A stretch of DNA of 64,000 nt from Garcia nutans (lineage: Eukaryota; Streptophyta; Magnoliopsida; Malpighiales; Euphorbiaceae): NCBI GenBank assembly GCA_947685225.1, contig CANTUV010000035.1, positions 7,501-71,500 on the forward strand, given 5' to 3'. How positions within the stretch are numbered: the stretch's first letter is position 1; every line of letters begins with the position of its first letter. The notes below the pieces were generated by a model. That model saw nothing but the letters and a program-made list of their open reading frames with translations, did no database searches and had not been told where the DNA came from. The position numbers and the translations under genes are program-made. Positions 1 through 11,905 of the stretch are shown piece after piece.

Positions 1-3000
1 ACCCTAAACCCTAAACCCTAAACCCTAAACCCTAAACCCTAAACCCTAAACCCTAAACCCTAAACCCTAAACCCTAAACCCTAAACCCTAAACCCTAAAC
101 CCTAAACCCTAAACCCTAAACCCTAAACCCTAAACCCTAAACCCTAAACCCTAAACCCTAAACCCTAAACCCTAAACCCTAAACCCTAAACCCTAAACCC
201 TAAACCCTAAACCCTAAACCCTAAACCCTAAACCCTAAACCCTAAACCCTAAACCCTAAACCCTAAACCCTAAACCCTAAACCCTAAACCCTAAACCCTA
301 AACCCTAAACCCTAAACCCTAAACCCTAAACCCTAAACCCTAAACCCTAAACCCTAAACCCTAAACCCTAAACCCTAAACCCTAAACCCTAAACCCTAAA
401 CCCTAAACCCTAAACCCTAAACCCTAAACCCTAAACCCTAAACCCTAAACCCTAAACCCTAAACCCTAAACCCTAAACCCTAAACCCTAAACCCTAAACC
501 CTAAACCCTAAACCCTAAACCCTAAACCCTAAACCCTAAACCCTAAACCCTAAACCCTAAACCCTAAACCCTAAACCCTAAACCCTAAACCCTAAACCCT
601 AAACCCTAAACCCTAAACCCTAAACCCTAAACCCTAAACCCTAAACCCTAAACCCTAAACCCTAAACCCTAAACCCTAAACCCTAAACCCTAAACCCTAA
701 ACCCTAAACCCTAAACCCTAAACCCTAAACCCTAAACCCTAAACCCTAAACCCTAAACCCTAAACCCTAAACCCTAAACCCTAAACCCTAAACCCTAAAC
801 CCTAAACCCTAAACCCTAAACCCTAAACCCTAAACCCTAAACCCTAAACCCTAAACCCTAAACCCTAAACCCTAAACCCTAAACCCTAAACCCTAAACCC
901 TAAACCCTAAACCCTAAACCCTAAACCCTAAACCCTAAACCCTAAACCCTAAACCCTAAACCCTAAACCCTAAACCCTAAACCCTAAACCCTAAACCCTA
1001 AACCCTAAACCCTAAACCCTAAACCCTAAACCCTAAACCCTAAACCCTAAACCCTAAACCCTAAACCCTAAACCCTAAACCCTAAACCCTAAACCCTAAA
1101 CCCTAAACCCTAAACCCTAAACCCTAAACCCTAAACCCTAAACCCTAAACCCTAAACCCTAAACCCTAAACCCTAAACCCTAAACCCTAAACCCTAAACC
1201 CTAAACCCTAAACCCTAAACCCTAAACCCTAAACCCTAAACCCTAAACCCTAAACCCTAAACCCTAAACCCTAAACCCTAAACCCTAAACCCTAAACCCT
1301 AAACCCTAAACCCTAAACCCTAAACCCTAAACCCTAAACCCTAAACCCTAAACCCTAAACCCTAAACCCTAAACCCTAAACCCTAAACCCTAAACCCTAA
1401 ACCCTAAACCCTAAACCCTAAACCCTAAACCCTAAACCCTAAACCCTAAACCCTAAACCCTAAACCCTAAACCCTAAACCCTAAACCCTAAACCCTAAAC
1501 CCTAAACCCTAAACCCTAAACCCTAAACCCTAAACCCTAAACCCTAAACCCTAAACCCTAAACCCTAAACCCTAAACCCTAAACCCTAAACCCTAAACCC
1601 TAAACCCTAAACCCTAAACCCTAAACCCTAAACCCTAAACCCTAAACCCTAAACCCTAAACCCTAAACCCTAAACCCTAAACCCTAAACCCTAAACCCTA
1701 AACCCTAAACCCTAAACCCTAAACCCTAAACCCTAAACCCTAAACCCTAAACCCTAAACCCTAAACCCTAAACCCTAAACCCTAAACCCTAAACCCTAAA
1801 CCCTAAACCCTAAACCCTAAACCCTAAACCCTAAACCCTAAACCCTAAACCCTAAACCCTAAACCCTAAACCCTAAACCCTAAACCCTAAACCCTAAACC
1901 CTAAACCCTAAACCCTAAACCCTAAACCCTAAACCCTAAACCCTAAACCCTAAACCCTAAACCCTAAACCCTAAACCCTAAACCCTAAACCCTAAACCCT
2001 AAACCCTAAACCCTAAACCCTAAACCCTAAACCCTAAACCCTAAACCCTAAACCCTAAACCCTAAACCCTAAACCCTAAACCCTAAACCCTAAACCCTAA
2101 ACCCTAAACCCTAAACCCTAAACCCTAAACCCTAAACCCTAAACCCTAAACCCTAAACCCTAAACCCTAAACCCTAAACCCTAAACCCTAAACCCTAAAC
2201 CCTAAACCCTAAACCCTAAACCCTAAACCCTAAACCCTAAACCCTAAACCCTAAACCCTAAACCCTAAACCCTAAACCCTAAACCCTAAACCCTAAACCC
2301 TAAACCCTAAACCCTAAACCCTAAACCCTAAACCCTAAACCCTAAACCCTAAACCCTAAACCCTAAACCCTAAACCCTAAACCCTAAACCCTAAACCCTA
2401 AACCCTAAACCCTAAACCCTAAACCCTAAACCCTAAACCCTAAACCCTAAACCCTAAACCCTAAACCCTAAACCCTAAACCCTAAACCCTAAACCCTAAA
2501 CCCTAAACCCTAAACCCTAAACCCTAAACCCTAAACCCTAAACCCTAAACCCTAAACCCTAAACCCTAAACCCTAAACCCTAAACCCTAAACCCTAAACC
2601 CTAAACCCTAAACCCTAAACCCTAAACCCTAAACCCTAAACCCTAAACCCTAAACCCTAAACCCTAAACCCTAAACCCTAAACCCTAAACCCTAAACCCT
2701 AAACCCTAAACCCTAAACCCTAAACCCTAAACCCTAAACCCTAAACCCTAAACCCTAAACCCTAAACCCTAAACCCTAAACCCTAAACCCTAAACCCTAA
2801 ACCCTAAACCCTAAACCCTAAACCCTAAACCCTAAACCCTAAACCCTAAACCCTAAACCCTAAACCCTAAACCCTAAACCCTAAACCCTAAACCCTAAAC
2901 CCTAAACCCTAAACCCTAAACCCTAAACCCTAAACCCTAAACCCTAAACCCTAAACCCTAAACCCTAAACCCTAAACCCTAAACCCTAAACCCTAAACCC

Positions 3001-5947
3001 TAAACCCTAAACCCTAAACCCTAAACCCTAAACCCTAAACCCTAAACCCTAAACCCTAAACCCTAAACCCTAAACCCTAAACCCTAAACCCTAAACCCTA
3101 AACCCTAAACCCTAAACCCTAAACCCTAAACCCTAAACCCTAAACCCTAAACCCTAAACCCTAAACCCTAAACCCTAAACCCTAAACCCTAAACCCTAAA
3201 CCCTAAACCCTAAACCCTAAACCCTAAACCCTAAACCCTAAACCCTAAACCCTAAACCCTAAACCCTAAACCCTAAACCCTAAACCCTAAACCCTAAACC
3301 CTAAACCCTAAACCCTAAACCCTAAACCCTAAACCCTAAACCCTAAACCCTAAACCCTAAACCCTAAACCCTAAACCCTAAACCCTAAACCCTAAACCCT
3401 AAACCCTAAACCCTAAACCCTAAACCCTAAACCCTAAACCCTAAACCCTAAACCCTAAACCCTAAACCCTAAACCCTAAACCCTAAACCCTAAACCCTAA
3501 ACCCTAAACCCTAAACCCTAAACCCTAAACCCTAAACCCTAAACCCTAAACCCTAAACCCTAAACCCTAAACCCTAAACCCTAAACCCTAAACCCTAAAC
3601 CCTAAACCCTAAACCCTAAACCCTAAACCCTAAACCCTAAACCCTAAACCCTAAACCCTAAACCCTAAACCCTAAACCCTAAACCCTAAACCCTAAACCC
3701 TAAACCCTAAACCCTAAACCCTAAACCCTAAACCCTAAACCCTAAACCCTAAACCCTAAACCCTAAACCCTAAACCCTAAACCCTAAACCCTAAACCCTA
3801 AACCCTAAACCCTAAACCCTAAACCCTAAACCCTAAACCCTAAACCCTAAACCCTAAACCCTAAACCCTAAACCCTAAACCCTAAACCCTAAACCCTAAA
3901 CCCTAAACCCTAAACCCTAAACCCTAAACCCTAAACCCTAAACCCTAAACCCTAAACCCTAAACCCTAAACCCTAAACCCTAAACCCTAAACCCTAAACC
4001 CTAAACCCTAAACCCTAAACCCTAAACCCTAAACCCTAAACCCTAAACCCTAAACCCTAAACCCTAAACCCTAAACCCTAAACCCTAAACCCTAAACCCT
4101 AAACCCTAAACCCTAAACCCTAAACCCTAAACCCTAAACCCTAAACCCTAAACCCTAAACCCTAAACCCTAAACCCTAAACCCTAAACCCTAAACCCTAA
4201 ACCCTAAACCCTAAACCCTAAACCCTAAACCCTAAACCCTAAACCCTAAACCCTAAACCCTAAACCCTAAACCCTAAACCCTAAACCCTAAACCCTAAAC
4301 CCTAAACCCTAAACCCTAAACCCTAAACCCTAAACCCTAAACCCTAAACCCTAAACCCTAAACCCTAAACCCTAAACCCTAAACCCTAAACCCTAAACCC
4401 TAAACCCTAAACCCTAAACCCTAAACCCTAAACCCTAAACCCTAAACCCTAAACCCTAAACCCTAAACCCTAAACCCTAAACCCTAAACCCTAAACCCTA
4501 AACCCTAAACCCTAAACCCTAAACCCTAAACCCTAAACCCTAAACCCTAAACCCTAAACCCTAAACCCTAAACCCTAAACCCTAAACCCTAAACCCTAAA
4601 CCCTAAACCCTAAACCCTAAACCCTAAACCCTAAACCCTAAACCCTAAACCCTAAACCCTAAACCCTAAACCCTAAACCCTAAACCCTAAACCCTAAACC
4701 CTAAACCCTAAACCCTAAACCCTAAACCCTAAACCCTAAACCCTAAACCCTAAACCCTAAACCCTAAACCCTAAACCCTAAACCCTAAACCCTAAACCCT
4801 AAACCCTAAACCCTAAACCCTAAACCCTAAACCCTAAACCCTAAACCCTAAACCCTAAACCCTAAACCCTAAACCCTAAACCCTAAACCCTAAACCCTAA
4901 ACCCTAAACCCTAAACCCTAAACCCTAAACCCTAAACCCTAAACCCTAAACCCTAAACCCTAAACCCTAAACCCTAAACCCTAAACCCTAAACCCTAAAC
5001 CCTAAACCCTAAACCCTAAACCCTAAACCCTAAACCCTAAACCCTAAACCCTAAACCCTAAACCCTAAACCCTAAACCCTAAACCCTAAACCCTAAACCC
5101 TAAACCCTAAACCCTAAACCCTAAACCCTAAACCCTAAACCCTAAACCCTAAACCCTAAACCCTAAACCCTAAACCCTAAACCCTAAACCCTAAACCCTA
5201 AACCCTAAACCCTAAACCCTAAACCCTAAACCCTAAACCCTAAACCCTAAACCCTAAACCCTAAACCCTAAACCCTAAACCCTAAACCCTAAACCCTAAA
5301 CCCTAAACCCTAAACCCTAAACCCTAAACCCTAAACCCTAAACCCTAAACCCTAAACCCTAAACCCTAAACCCTAAACCCTAAACCCTAAACCCTAAACC
5401 CTAAACCCTAAACCCTAAACCCTAAACCCTAAACCCTAAACCCTAAACCCTAAACCCTAAACCCTAAACCCTAAACCCTAAACCCTAAACCCTAAACCCT
5501 AAACCCTAAACCCTAAACCCTAAACCCTAAACCCTAAACCCTAAACCCTAAACCCTAAACCCTAAACCCTAAACCCTAAACCCTAAACCCTAAACCCTAA
5601 ACCCTAAACCCTAAACCCTAAACCCTAAACCCTAAACCCTAAACCCTAAACCCTAAACCCTAAACCCTAAACCCTAAACCCTAAACCCTAAACCCTAAAC
5701 CCTAAACCCTAAACCCTAAACCCTAAACCCTAAACCCTAAACCCTAAACCCTAAACCCTAAACCCTAAACCCTAAACCCTAAACCCTAAACCCTAAACCC
5801 TAAACCCTAAACCCTAAACCCTAAACCCTAAACCCTAAACCCTAAACCCTAAACCCTAAACCCTAAACCCTAAACCCTAAACCCTAAACCCTAAACCCTA
5901 AACCCTAAACCCTAAACCCTAAACCCTAAACCCTAAACCCTAAACCC
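1..5947. repeat. Telomere, perfect CCCTAAA array
   Basis: This is the chromosome end. The C-rich strand reads 5' to 3' into the chromosome, as expected for a left end. There are about 849 copies of the 7-mer. The phase is unchanged at every 420-base interval I checked (1, 421, 841 through 5881), so there is no net indel, and I saw no variant unit. The array stops at 5947, where the next base should be T but is A. Plant telomeres usually pick up degenerate units at the proximal edge; none are visible here. Confidence 0.99.
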
Positions 5948-6695
5948 ATAGAGACATATAATTAAAGTGTAAAAGTTATTGCTCTTATGTGTATGTGTGA
6001 TGTGTGATAGTATTGGAATGTACATAATGATATATTTTTTCAGTGCTATTGCTATGTATTTATCAATTATATTATGGGTTTTGCATTTGTGATATTGATT
6101 CAACTATTGTGGTCTCTTCTTGTAGATTAAATTTTATTTATACATATTTTTGTTGTGCAGCCACCTTATGCTATTATTATTCTTAATCTTGAAAATATTT
6201 TTGATATATATATGTGTGTGTGTATATTTTATCTTATTAGTACAATAATCTCACTGAGTTAACGATTTACCCAAAGTATCTGTATTTTCAGGTAGAGGTC
6301 TCTTAAGTCCATCGGCTTCTTAATTTAATCCTTTTAGCAAGATGTCTAAAATTAATATAATTAGTCAATACTTATTATATAATTAAAGTGCTAACTTTGA
6401 ACTATACTCTAATTGTTCTATAATACTATTATGAATAGTTTAGTACAATGTGTAAATAATCTCTAATTTAAATAATAAGACATGAGAGTGCGATCTATAA
6501 CATCATAATAAATGTGAAAGAATGTATTATATAGTTAAAGTAATAAAAATTATTAAATGGAATTAAAATTCACCAAAGCAGGTAAGTAATATGTGTAAAT
6601 ACGTTAATTGGTTGAGTTCTACGTGCCTAATAGCCTTAAGCTTAACTATATCCTAAGATTGTCACACTTCAAGGAATGGGATGTGACATAAATGG

Positions 6696-6738
<43 letters not shown>

Positions 6739-6875
6739 GACTAAGAAATGATTATGCAAATTATCCTCGAAAAAATAAGCAACCAGATGATTTTTCTAAT
6801 GCCTATAACTAATTAGTGCACTAACATGTGACTGAGGAATAAACAAAATAAGCTATTGCTATTTTAATAGGAAAG
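5948..6875. other. Subtelomeric AT-rich DNA, no gene seen
   Basis: This stretch between the telomere and the first repeat array has no convincing open reading frame. It is AT-rich and contains one trinucleotide microsatellite (listed separately). I see no further telomere-like motif inside it. Confidence 0.7.
6696..6738. repeat. (ATA)n microsatellite
   Basis: An uninterrupted ATA/TAA trinucleotide run of 43 bases in the subtelomeric spacer. Confidence 0.95.
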
Positions 6876-7034
6876 GACAAATACTTATTGTGCAAATGAA
6901 CACTCAACCAAAGGAAAACAAGTATTTCCAAAGAACTAAATCTACAGTTTGGATTGACAAATATTTGTTGTGTAAATAAAAATACAGCCAAAGAAACATA
7001 AGTATTTTCAAAGAATTAGACCTATAAAATGGAT
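6876..7034 (+). repeat. About 80-bp tandem subtelomeric repeat, two units before the LINE
   Basis: Two diverged copies start at 6876 and 6956, 80 bases apart. Both begin with GACAAAT, continue through an AAGTATTT block and end in a GGATT-type stretch. A third, more diverged copy continues at 11907 on the far side of the LINE. The LINE therefore landed inside this small array. Confidence 0.7.
7018..7034 (+). repeat. LINE target-site duplication, 5' copy
   Basis: A 17-base direct repeat, AGACCTATAAAATGGAT, recurs at 11889-11905 with one T/C difference. It brackets the LINE and fixes its 5' boundary at 7035. Confidence 0.88.
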
Positions 7035-8386
7035 GCACTTTTCTCTTCCCCGATTTCTTCTTTCACCACGGCGTTGGCTTTCGATCCGGCGGCAAACCCC
7101 AAGGGGTCGGCTGACCGGTCCTTTGCAGTTGTTCTCCCCTTTGGTTTAGCTTCCTCGACTCAGAATCAAAAGGTAATTGACAGATCCTTTCATGATGCCT
7201 CCATCTCTCTGCCTCATATCGCCTCTAAACAGCCATCTCGATTTAAGGGTGTACCTGCCATATCCTTTACCCCTAATGAGATTTCAACTCTTGCTGCTCC
7301 TTTTCGTTATGCCCTTACAGGTTATTTTGGCTTGGGGAGACCTAATATGAAATCTCTGCATAAATCGTTTGATCTGATTGGTTTTCGGGGTTCCTATACT
7401 TTGGGCTTGATTGATGTGAATACTGTTCTTATTAATTTTGATCTTGAAGAAGACTTTCTTCGTTGTTGGCTTTGACAAACTTGGTATTTCAAAGGTTTTA
7501 CTATGCATGTCTCCAAATGGACACCAGATTTTCGACCATCAATAGACAGCTCCATCATTCCAGCGTGGATTACTCTAGAGGGCTTACCCATTCATTTCTT
7601 CAATAAGGTTGCCTTATTTCCTATTGCCAATTTAGTAGGTAAACCCCTTAAAGTTGATGCTGCAACTTCTGCTTTAACTAGACCTTCAGCTGCAAGAGTA
7701 TGTGTTGAATTGGATTTGGCTAATGACCTTCCGGACAAAATTTGGATTGATGATAGCAGTGGTGGCTTCTTCCAGAATGTTAGCTATGAAAACCTCCCCC
7801 ATTTTTGTACACATTGTTGCCGACTTGGACATTCTGTGCAAACATGTGGGGTGCAAAATAATCCTGTAAATGCCCAGCTGGTTGAAAAGGTAATTTCTAA
7901 ACCTCCTGTTAAAAATGGGTTATCAAATCGGTATCCAATGACATTTCTGCATCAGATGCTGCTATGTCTGAAAATGTAATTCCTTTGGACAATCCCTCTG
8001 CTTCGGTTGTTCTCAATTCAGATATGTCTTTGCCTTCTAAAGAGAACATTTCCAATGATTCTAAGGCTATGGACCTACCTGTGGACACCTCCCTGCCTCA
8101 AAATATTTCCAAACCAACTGAACATAGTAAAGCATCTGTTTCTTTTGCAGAAGACTCTGTTCTATTAGAGAACATGCCTTTAGTTCCTAGACCATCTCGC
8201 ACTAGTTGTGATGCTACTGTGGTTTCAGACTCCGATACAGACTCTCAACATATTAATTCAGAGGGAGAACCTGAGGGCACTATTCTTTTTGATCCCAAAT
8301 CTCCTGGTGTCGTTACTAAAACTAAAGATGATGCTGGAATTGGGACAATAATGCACCAGGAAGAAGGTTTCATACCTGTGTTATGA
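7035..8386 (+). pseudogene. LINE ORF1 (DUF4283 / CCHC zinc knuckle), broken
   Basis: The frame open from 7029 encodes a DUF4283-like RNA-binding region and stops at a TGA at 7473-7475. The same frame continues immediately with QTWYFKG and KWTPDFRPS, typical of plant L1 ORF1. The TGA therefore looks like a point mutation of an arginine codon. A zinc knuckle with C-x2-C-x4-H-x4-C spacing (CTHCCRLGHSVQTC) lies near 7807-7848. The frame shifts near 7964, and the low-complexity C-terminal tail continues to 8386 in another frame. In active L1-like elements this protein coats the element RNA. Here it cannot be made full length. Confidence 0.85.
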
Positions 8387-8472
8387 AAAGGCACCCGAAA
8401 TAGAAAAAAATCTGCAAAATTAGAAGATATGGCCTCTGCATCATTAACTGCCTCTGTTCTTATCTCTAATAA

Positions 8473-9917
8473 ATGAATATCCTTTGCTGGAATATCAGAG
8501 GCCTGACCTCATCTTATAGTCGTCTCAATAAATTGTGCTCTTTGCATCAAATTAATTTACTTGTTATTGTTGAACCTATGACAGATTTTACAAATAATGC
8601 TTTTCAGATTGCTCATCTGGGTTTCTCTAATTCTTTCTCTTCTCATGATAACAAAATCTGGGTGCTATGGAAGGATACACATTTTGCTCTTAGTAATTTT
8701 TTCGATTCTCAGTAGCTTTTGTCCTGTTCAGTCAACTGCCTCTCTTATTCCTTTCAGTTCAGATTGGCCGCTGTGTATGCTCTACACTCAAGAAGAGCGC
8801 GAATGCCATTATGGGATCGTTTATCTCTTTTAGCTGAGGACTCTGAATTACCATTGCTTGTGGGAGGAGATTTTAATGTTATTAAAACTCTATCTGAATA
8901 TAAGGGAAATGGCCATCCTGACTTAGGTAGTATTCAAGATTTTGTATCCTGCTGTGATGATAATGGCTTAATTGACATTCCTTACATTGGCAACAACTTT
9001 ACCTGGACTGGAGTTCGAACTAATGGTCGTGTTTGGAAACGTTTGGATCGGTTTATGGCAAATATTCCTTTCTTTGATAAGTTTGATTCTGTAGTTTGCA
9101 CTCACCTAAACAAATCAACTTCAGATCATGCTCCCTTGCTTTTGAAATGCTCTTTGAGTTCTACATCAGCCCCAAAGCATTTCAAGTTCTAACACATGTG
9201 GCTTTCACATGATTCTTTTCTTCCCATGGTTAAAGATCACTGGTGTTCATCCTTTTCTCACGGGGGAATGGCTGGTTTGTTTCAAAAACTAAAATCATTA
9301 TGAGGTGCCATTAGAGAATGGAATAAACTTATATTTGGAGATATTTTTTCTGCTATTTCAAAAGCAGAGGCAGAGGTGGATTTAGCGGAGCAGCTTTATC
9401 AATATGATCCTTCCCCGTCTAACAGAATTGATTGGCAAAAGAAGCAATCTGATCTTCTTCTTAAACTTCATCAAGAGGAAACATTCTGGAAGCAAAAATC
9501 TCATATCAAATGGTTGGTTGAAGGAGAGACTAACTCGAAATTTTTTCATAACCATGTTCGAATATCCAGGAAACTGCAACATATATCTCTCATTAAGACT
9601 TACTCGAGTCAAAATCTTACTGATCAAACTGAAATTGGCCAGGCAGCGGTAGATTTTTCCTCTCAATTATTTGATTCTGATTCTATTGACATTGACCACG
9701 AATTAATTAATTTGTTACCTACTATGATCACTGAAGCGGAAAATGCTAGTTTACTGCTTTTGCCAACAGAAATTGAGATTAAAATGGCCATTTGGCAGCT
9801 TGATCCCACAAGTTCTCCAGGACCTGACGGTTTTGACGGTAAGTTCTTTTGGGTTTGCTGGGATTTTATTAAGATAGATGTTTGTAGTGCGGTTCAAGAG
9901 TTGTGGGATGGCTCTTA
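8473..9917 (+). pseudogene. LINE ORF2, endonuclease and N-terminal reverse transcriptase, broken
   Basis: The frame opens with MNILCWNIRGL, the usual start of a plant LINE apurinic-type endonuclease. The endonuclease signatures GGDFN (about 8866) and TSDHAPLL (about 9121) are present. The same frame is interrupted by TAG near 8713, TAA near 9190 and TGA near 9301. It then continues into the reverse-transcriptase leader WLVEGETNSKFFH and the finger motif SSPGPDGF, and ends near QELWDGS, where the inversion begins. The product would nick target DNA and prime reverse transcription. It is inactivated here. Confidence 0.9.
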
Positions 9918-10160
9918 ACATGAATCATTTCATTAGCTAGGAGAACTTGCTCATGAACAGACCTATTTTTAAGGAAGCCCTCCTGCTCTTTAGATATGAT
10001 CTTGTCCAGTAAGGGAGCCATCCTATTAGCTAGGATTCTCGTACAGACTTTACTTACAAAAGTTGCAAGACATATTGGCCGGAATTGATAGAAGTGATCA
10101 GGATTCTGCACTTTAGGAATGAGGATTATGCTGGCACTACCATAAGCTTTGGGCATAGGA
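9918..10160 (-). pseudogene. Inverted reverse-transcriptase segment inside LINE ORF2
   Basis: Read on the minus strand, this block encodes the next part of the same reverse transcriptase. It includes IILIPK, FRPICL, ILANRM, IISKEQEGF and LLANEMIH, the usual order in plant LINE fingers and palm. Both flanks encode ORF2 on the plus strand, so this is a local inversion and not a separate gene. An 11-base direct repeat (CATAGGAAACT at 10154-10164 and 10199-10209) sits at the right junction. The catalytic palm with the YxDD box is absent between this block and the forward C-terminal part. Confidence 0.85.
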
Positions 10161-10183
10161 AACTAGAGTAAAATCCCCTAGAA

Positions 10184-11861
10184 ATGAGGATTCTGCACCA
10201 TAGGAAACTCCCCTTCACTTATCTTGGCTCTCCTGTTTACCAAGGAATTAATAGATCAGCATACTGCCAAGAATTACTTCGCAAAGTGGATTTTAAACTC
10301 CAAAGCTGGTCAAAGAAATTTTTAACTTCAGGAGGTAGGCTTCTCCTTATAAAGCATGTCCTCAATTCCATTCCACTTCATATTATGGGTTCCATGTCTC
10401 TCCCTAAATCTATCATTTCTGCGCTTGAATCAAGATTTGCTTCTTTCTTTTGGTCTTCAAATTCTATGGGAAAAAAACACCGTTGGGTGAAATATGCTGA
10501 TTTGTGTTTTCCACCCTTTGAGAATGGTTTGGGACTCAGATCTTTATCCTCCTTGCAAGAAGCATACTCGATAAAGCTCCTCTGGTCCTACATGCTTCGG
10601 GAATCGTCTTGGGCAATTTACATGTATAAGAGATATGATCGTGAGGGTGAATGGCTATACACTCAAATGGATTCAAGTTCATGGAAACGCATATGTCACG
10701 CCTTCCACAAATATTCTGACCATTTCATGCTTGATACAAACCCCATTAGTTGGAAACATAATATCACAGGTATGTTCTCCCTTGCTTCTACTTATGAGAT
10801 AACAAGAAATCACAAAGCTGGCTCCTTTACTTCCCATATGTTATGGGATTCTGCAATACCAATAAAATATTCAGTCTTATCCTGGAAGATTATAAATAGC
10901 AAGCTCCCTCTCCCTTGCTGTCTCCAACGTATTGGAGTGAGTCTAGCATCTATATGTCCCTTTTGCTACAAGGATGAAGCTTCCCTTAATCATATCTTTT
11001 ACTTATGCCCTGAAGTTTATAGGCTATGGGTCTTTTTCGGAGCTTTTTTGCTAACTGATATAAACCAGAGACGCAATCTGCGCCAAGAGGTTATGATTTG
11101 GTGCTTGTCTTCCAAAGCTAAATCTGTATTGGGTCGCCTTAAACGCTTTGTTTCGCAGTGTATCTTATATGCTATATGGGGAGAATACTATCGTTGTACA
11201 TGGGGTGAAGAAAAGTTCTACTTTCCTCATATGTTCTCTAATGCCACTGCAGCAATTTTGAGTTGGGGGATTGGTAACTCAAAGGCCAGCTTTGCTCGTC
11301 CGGTGCCCTGCTTCAAAGATTTCCTTCCTCACAATTTTGGATCTGCTAATCTGAAGCCTAAAATTGTCCGCTGGTTGAAACCTCCTTTGGGGTCAGTTAA
11401 ACTTAATGTAAATGCATCTTACACTCCTCACCAATCAGCTGGAGGAGCGATTCTAAGGTCCAGTTCTGGACAGTTTATTCACGGTCTTTCTTTCACTCTT
11501 CAAGCCTCCAACGCCCTCCATGCAGAATTACAAGCCATTCAAATTAGTGTTCAATGGTTCATCTCAGCTGGATTTTCTAAATTCCAAATTGAGGTTGATT
11601 CTAAAGCTTCAGTGGATTCTCTCTTCTCCTAATCAACTCCATACATCCTCTCTGGTAGGTGCAACCAAGCAACTAATTATCTTCCATGACTGTTCCATTC
11701 ACCATATATTCAGAGAAGGCAATCAGTCTGCTCATTTCTTTGTTCTTTTTGGTCGCCTAAACAAATCTAACTGTATATTTCACTCTTTTGTAAATTTGCC
11801 TCGTTTCTTAAAAGGCACTATAATTTCTTATTGTATGGGTCCTTTCATCAGATATCAATAA
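10184..11861 (+). pseudogene. LINE ORF2 C-terminal part, zf-RVT and RNase H-like domains
   Basis: An open frame of 482 codons (10184-11632) begins at the reverse-transcriptase thumb (LPFTYLGSPVYQG). It passes through a zf-RVT-like region (SICPFCYKDEASLNHIFYLC) and enters an RNase H-like domain with KLNVNAS and LHAELQAIQ. The first acidic residue of that domain, usually D in KLNVDGS, is N. The frame is lost near 11630, and the last RNase H strand (IFREGNQSAH) continues in another frame to 11861. This is the C-terminal half of the same dead ORF2. Confidence 0.87.
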
Positions 11862-11888
11862 TAAAATCTAAAATATTTTGAAAAAAAA

Positions 11889-11905
11889 AGACCCATAAAA
11901 TGGAT
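11889..11905 (+). repeat. LINE target-site duplication, 3' copy
   Basis: Second copy of the 17-base duplication (AGACCCATAAAATGGAT), directly after the LINE poly(A). It differs from the 7018-7034 copy at one base. Confidence 0.88.

Larger units (their letters stand above)
7035..11888 (+). mobile_element. Defective L1-type LINE with internal inversion
   Basis: A non-LTR retrotransposon in the forward direction. It carries an ORF1 with a CCHC zinc knuckle and an ORF2 with endonuclease, partial reverse transcriptase, a zf-RVT-like region and an RNase H-like tail. It ends in a short poly(A) run at 11881-11889 and is flanked by a 17-base duplication. It is clearly dead: ORF1 and ORF2 both have in-frame stops and frameshifts, about 250 bases of the reverse transcriptase are inverted, and the catalytic palm (the YxDD region) is missing. 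The ATG at 7029 lies in the target-site duplication, so the element's own 5' start may be truncated. Confidence 0.93.

Noticed and set aside
1..5947. CRISPR array
   Set aside because: Repeats are contiguous 7-mers without spacers; this is a telomere.
9869..10156. Minus-strand open frame with reverse-transcriptase motifs as a separate gene
   Set aside because: It is the missing middle of the surrounding plus-strand LINE ORF2 in inverted orientation, with both flanks belonging to the same element.
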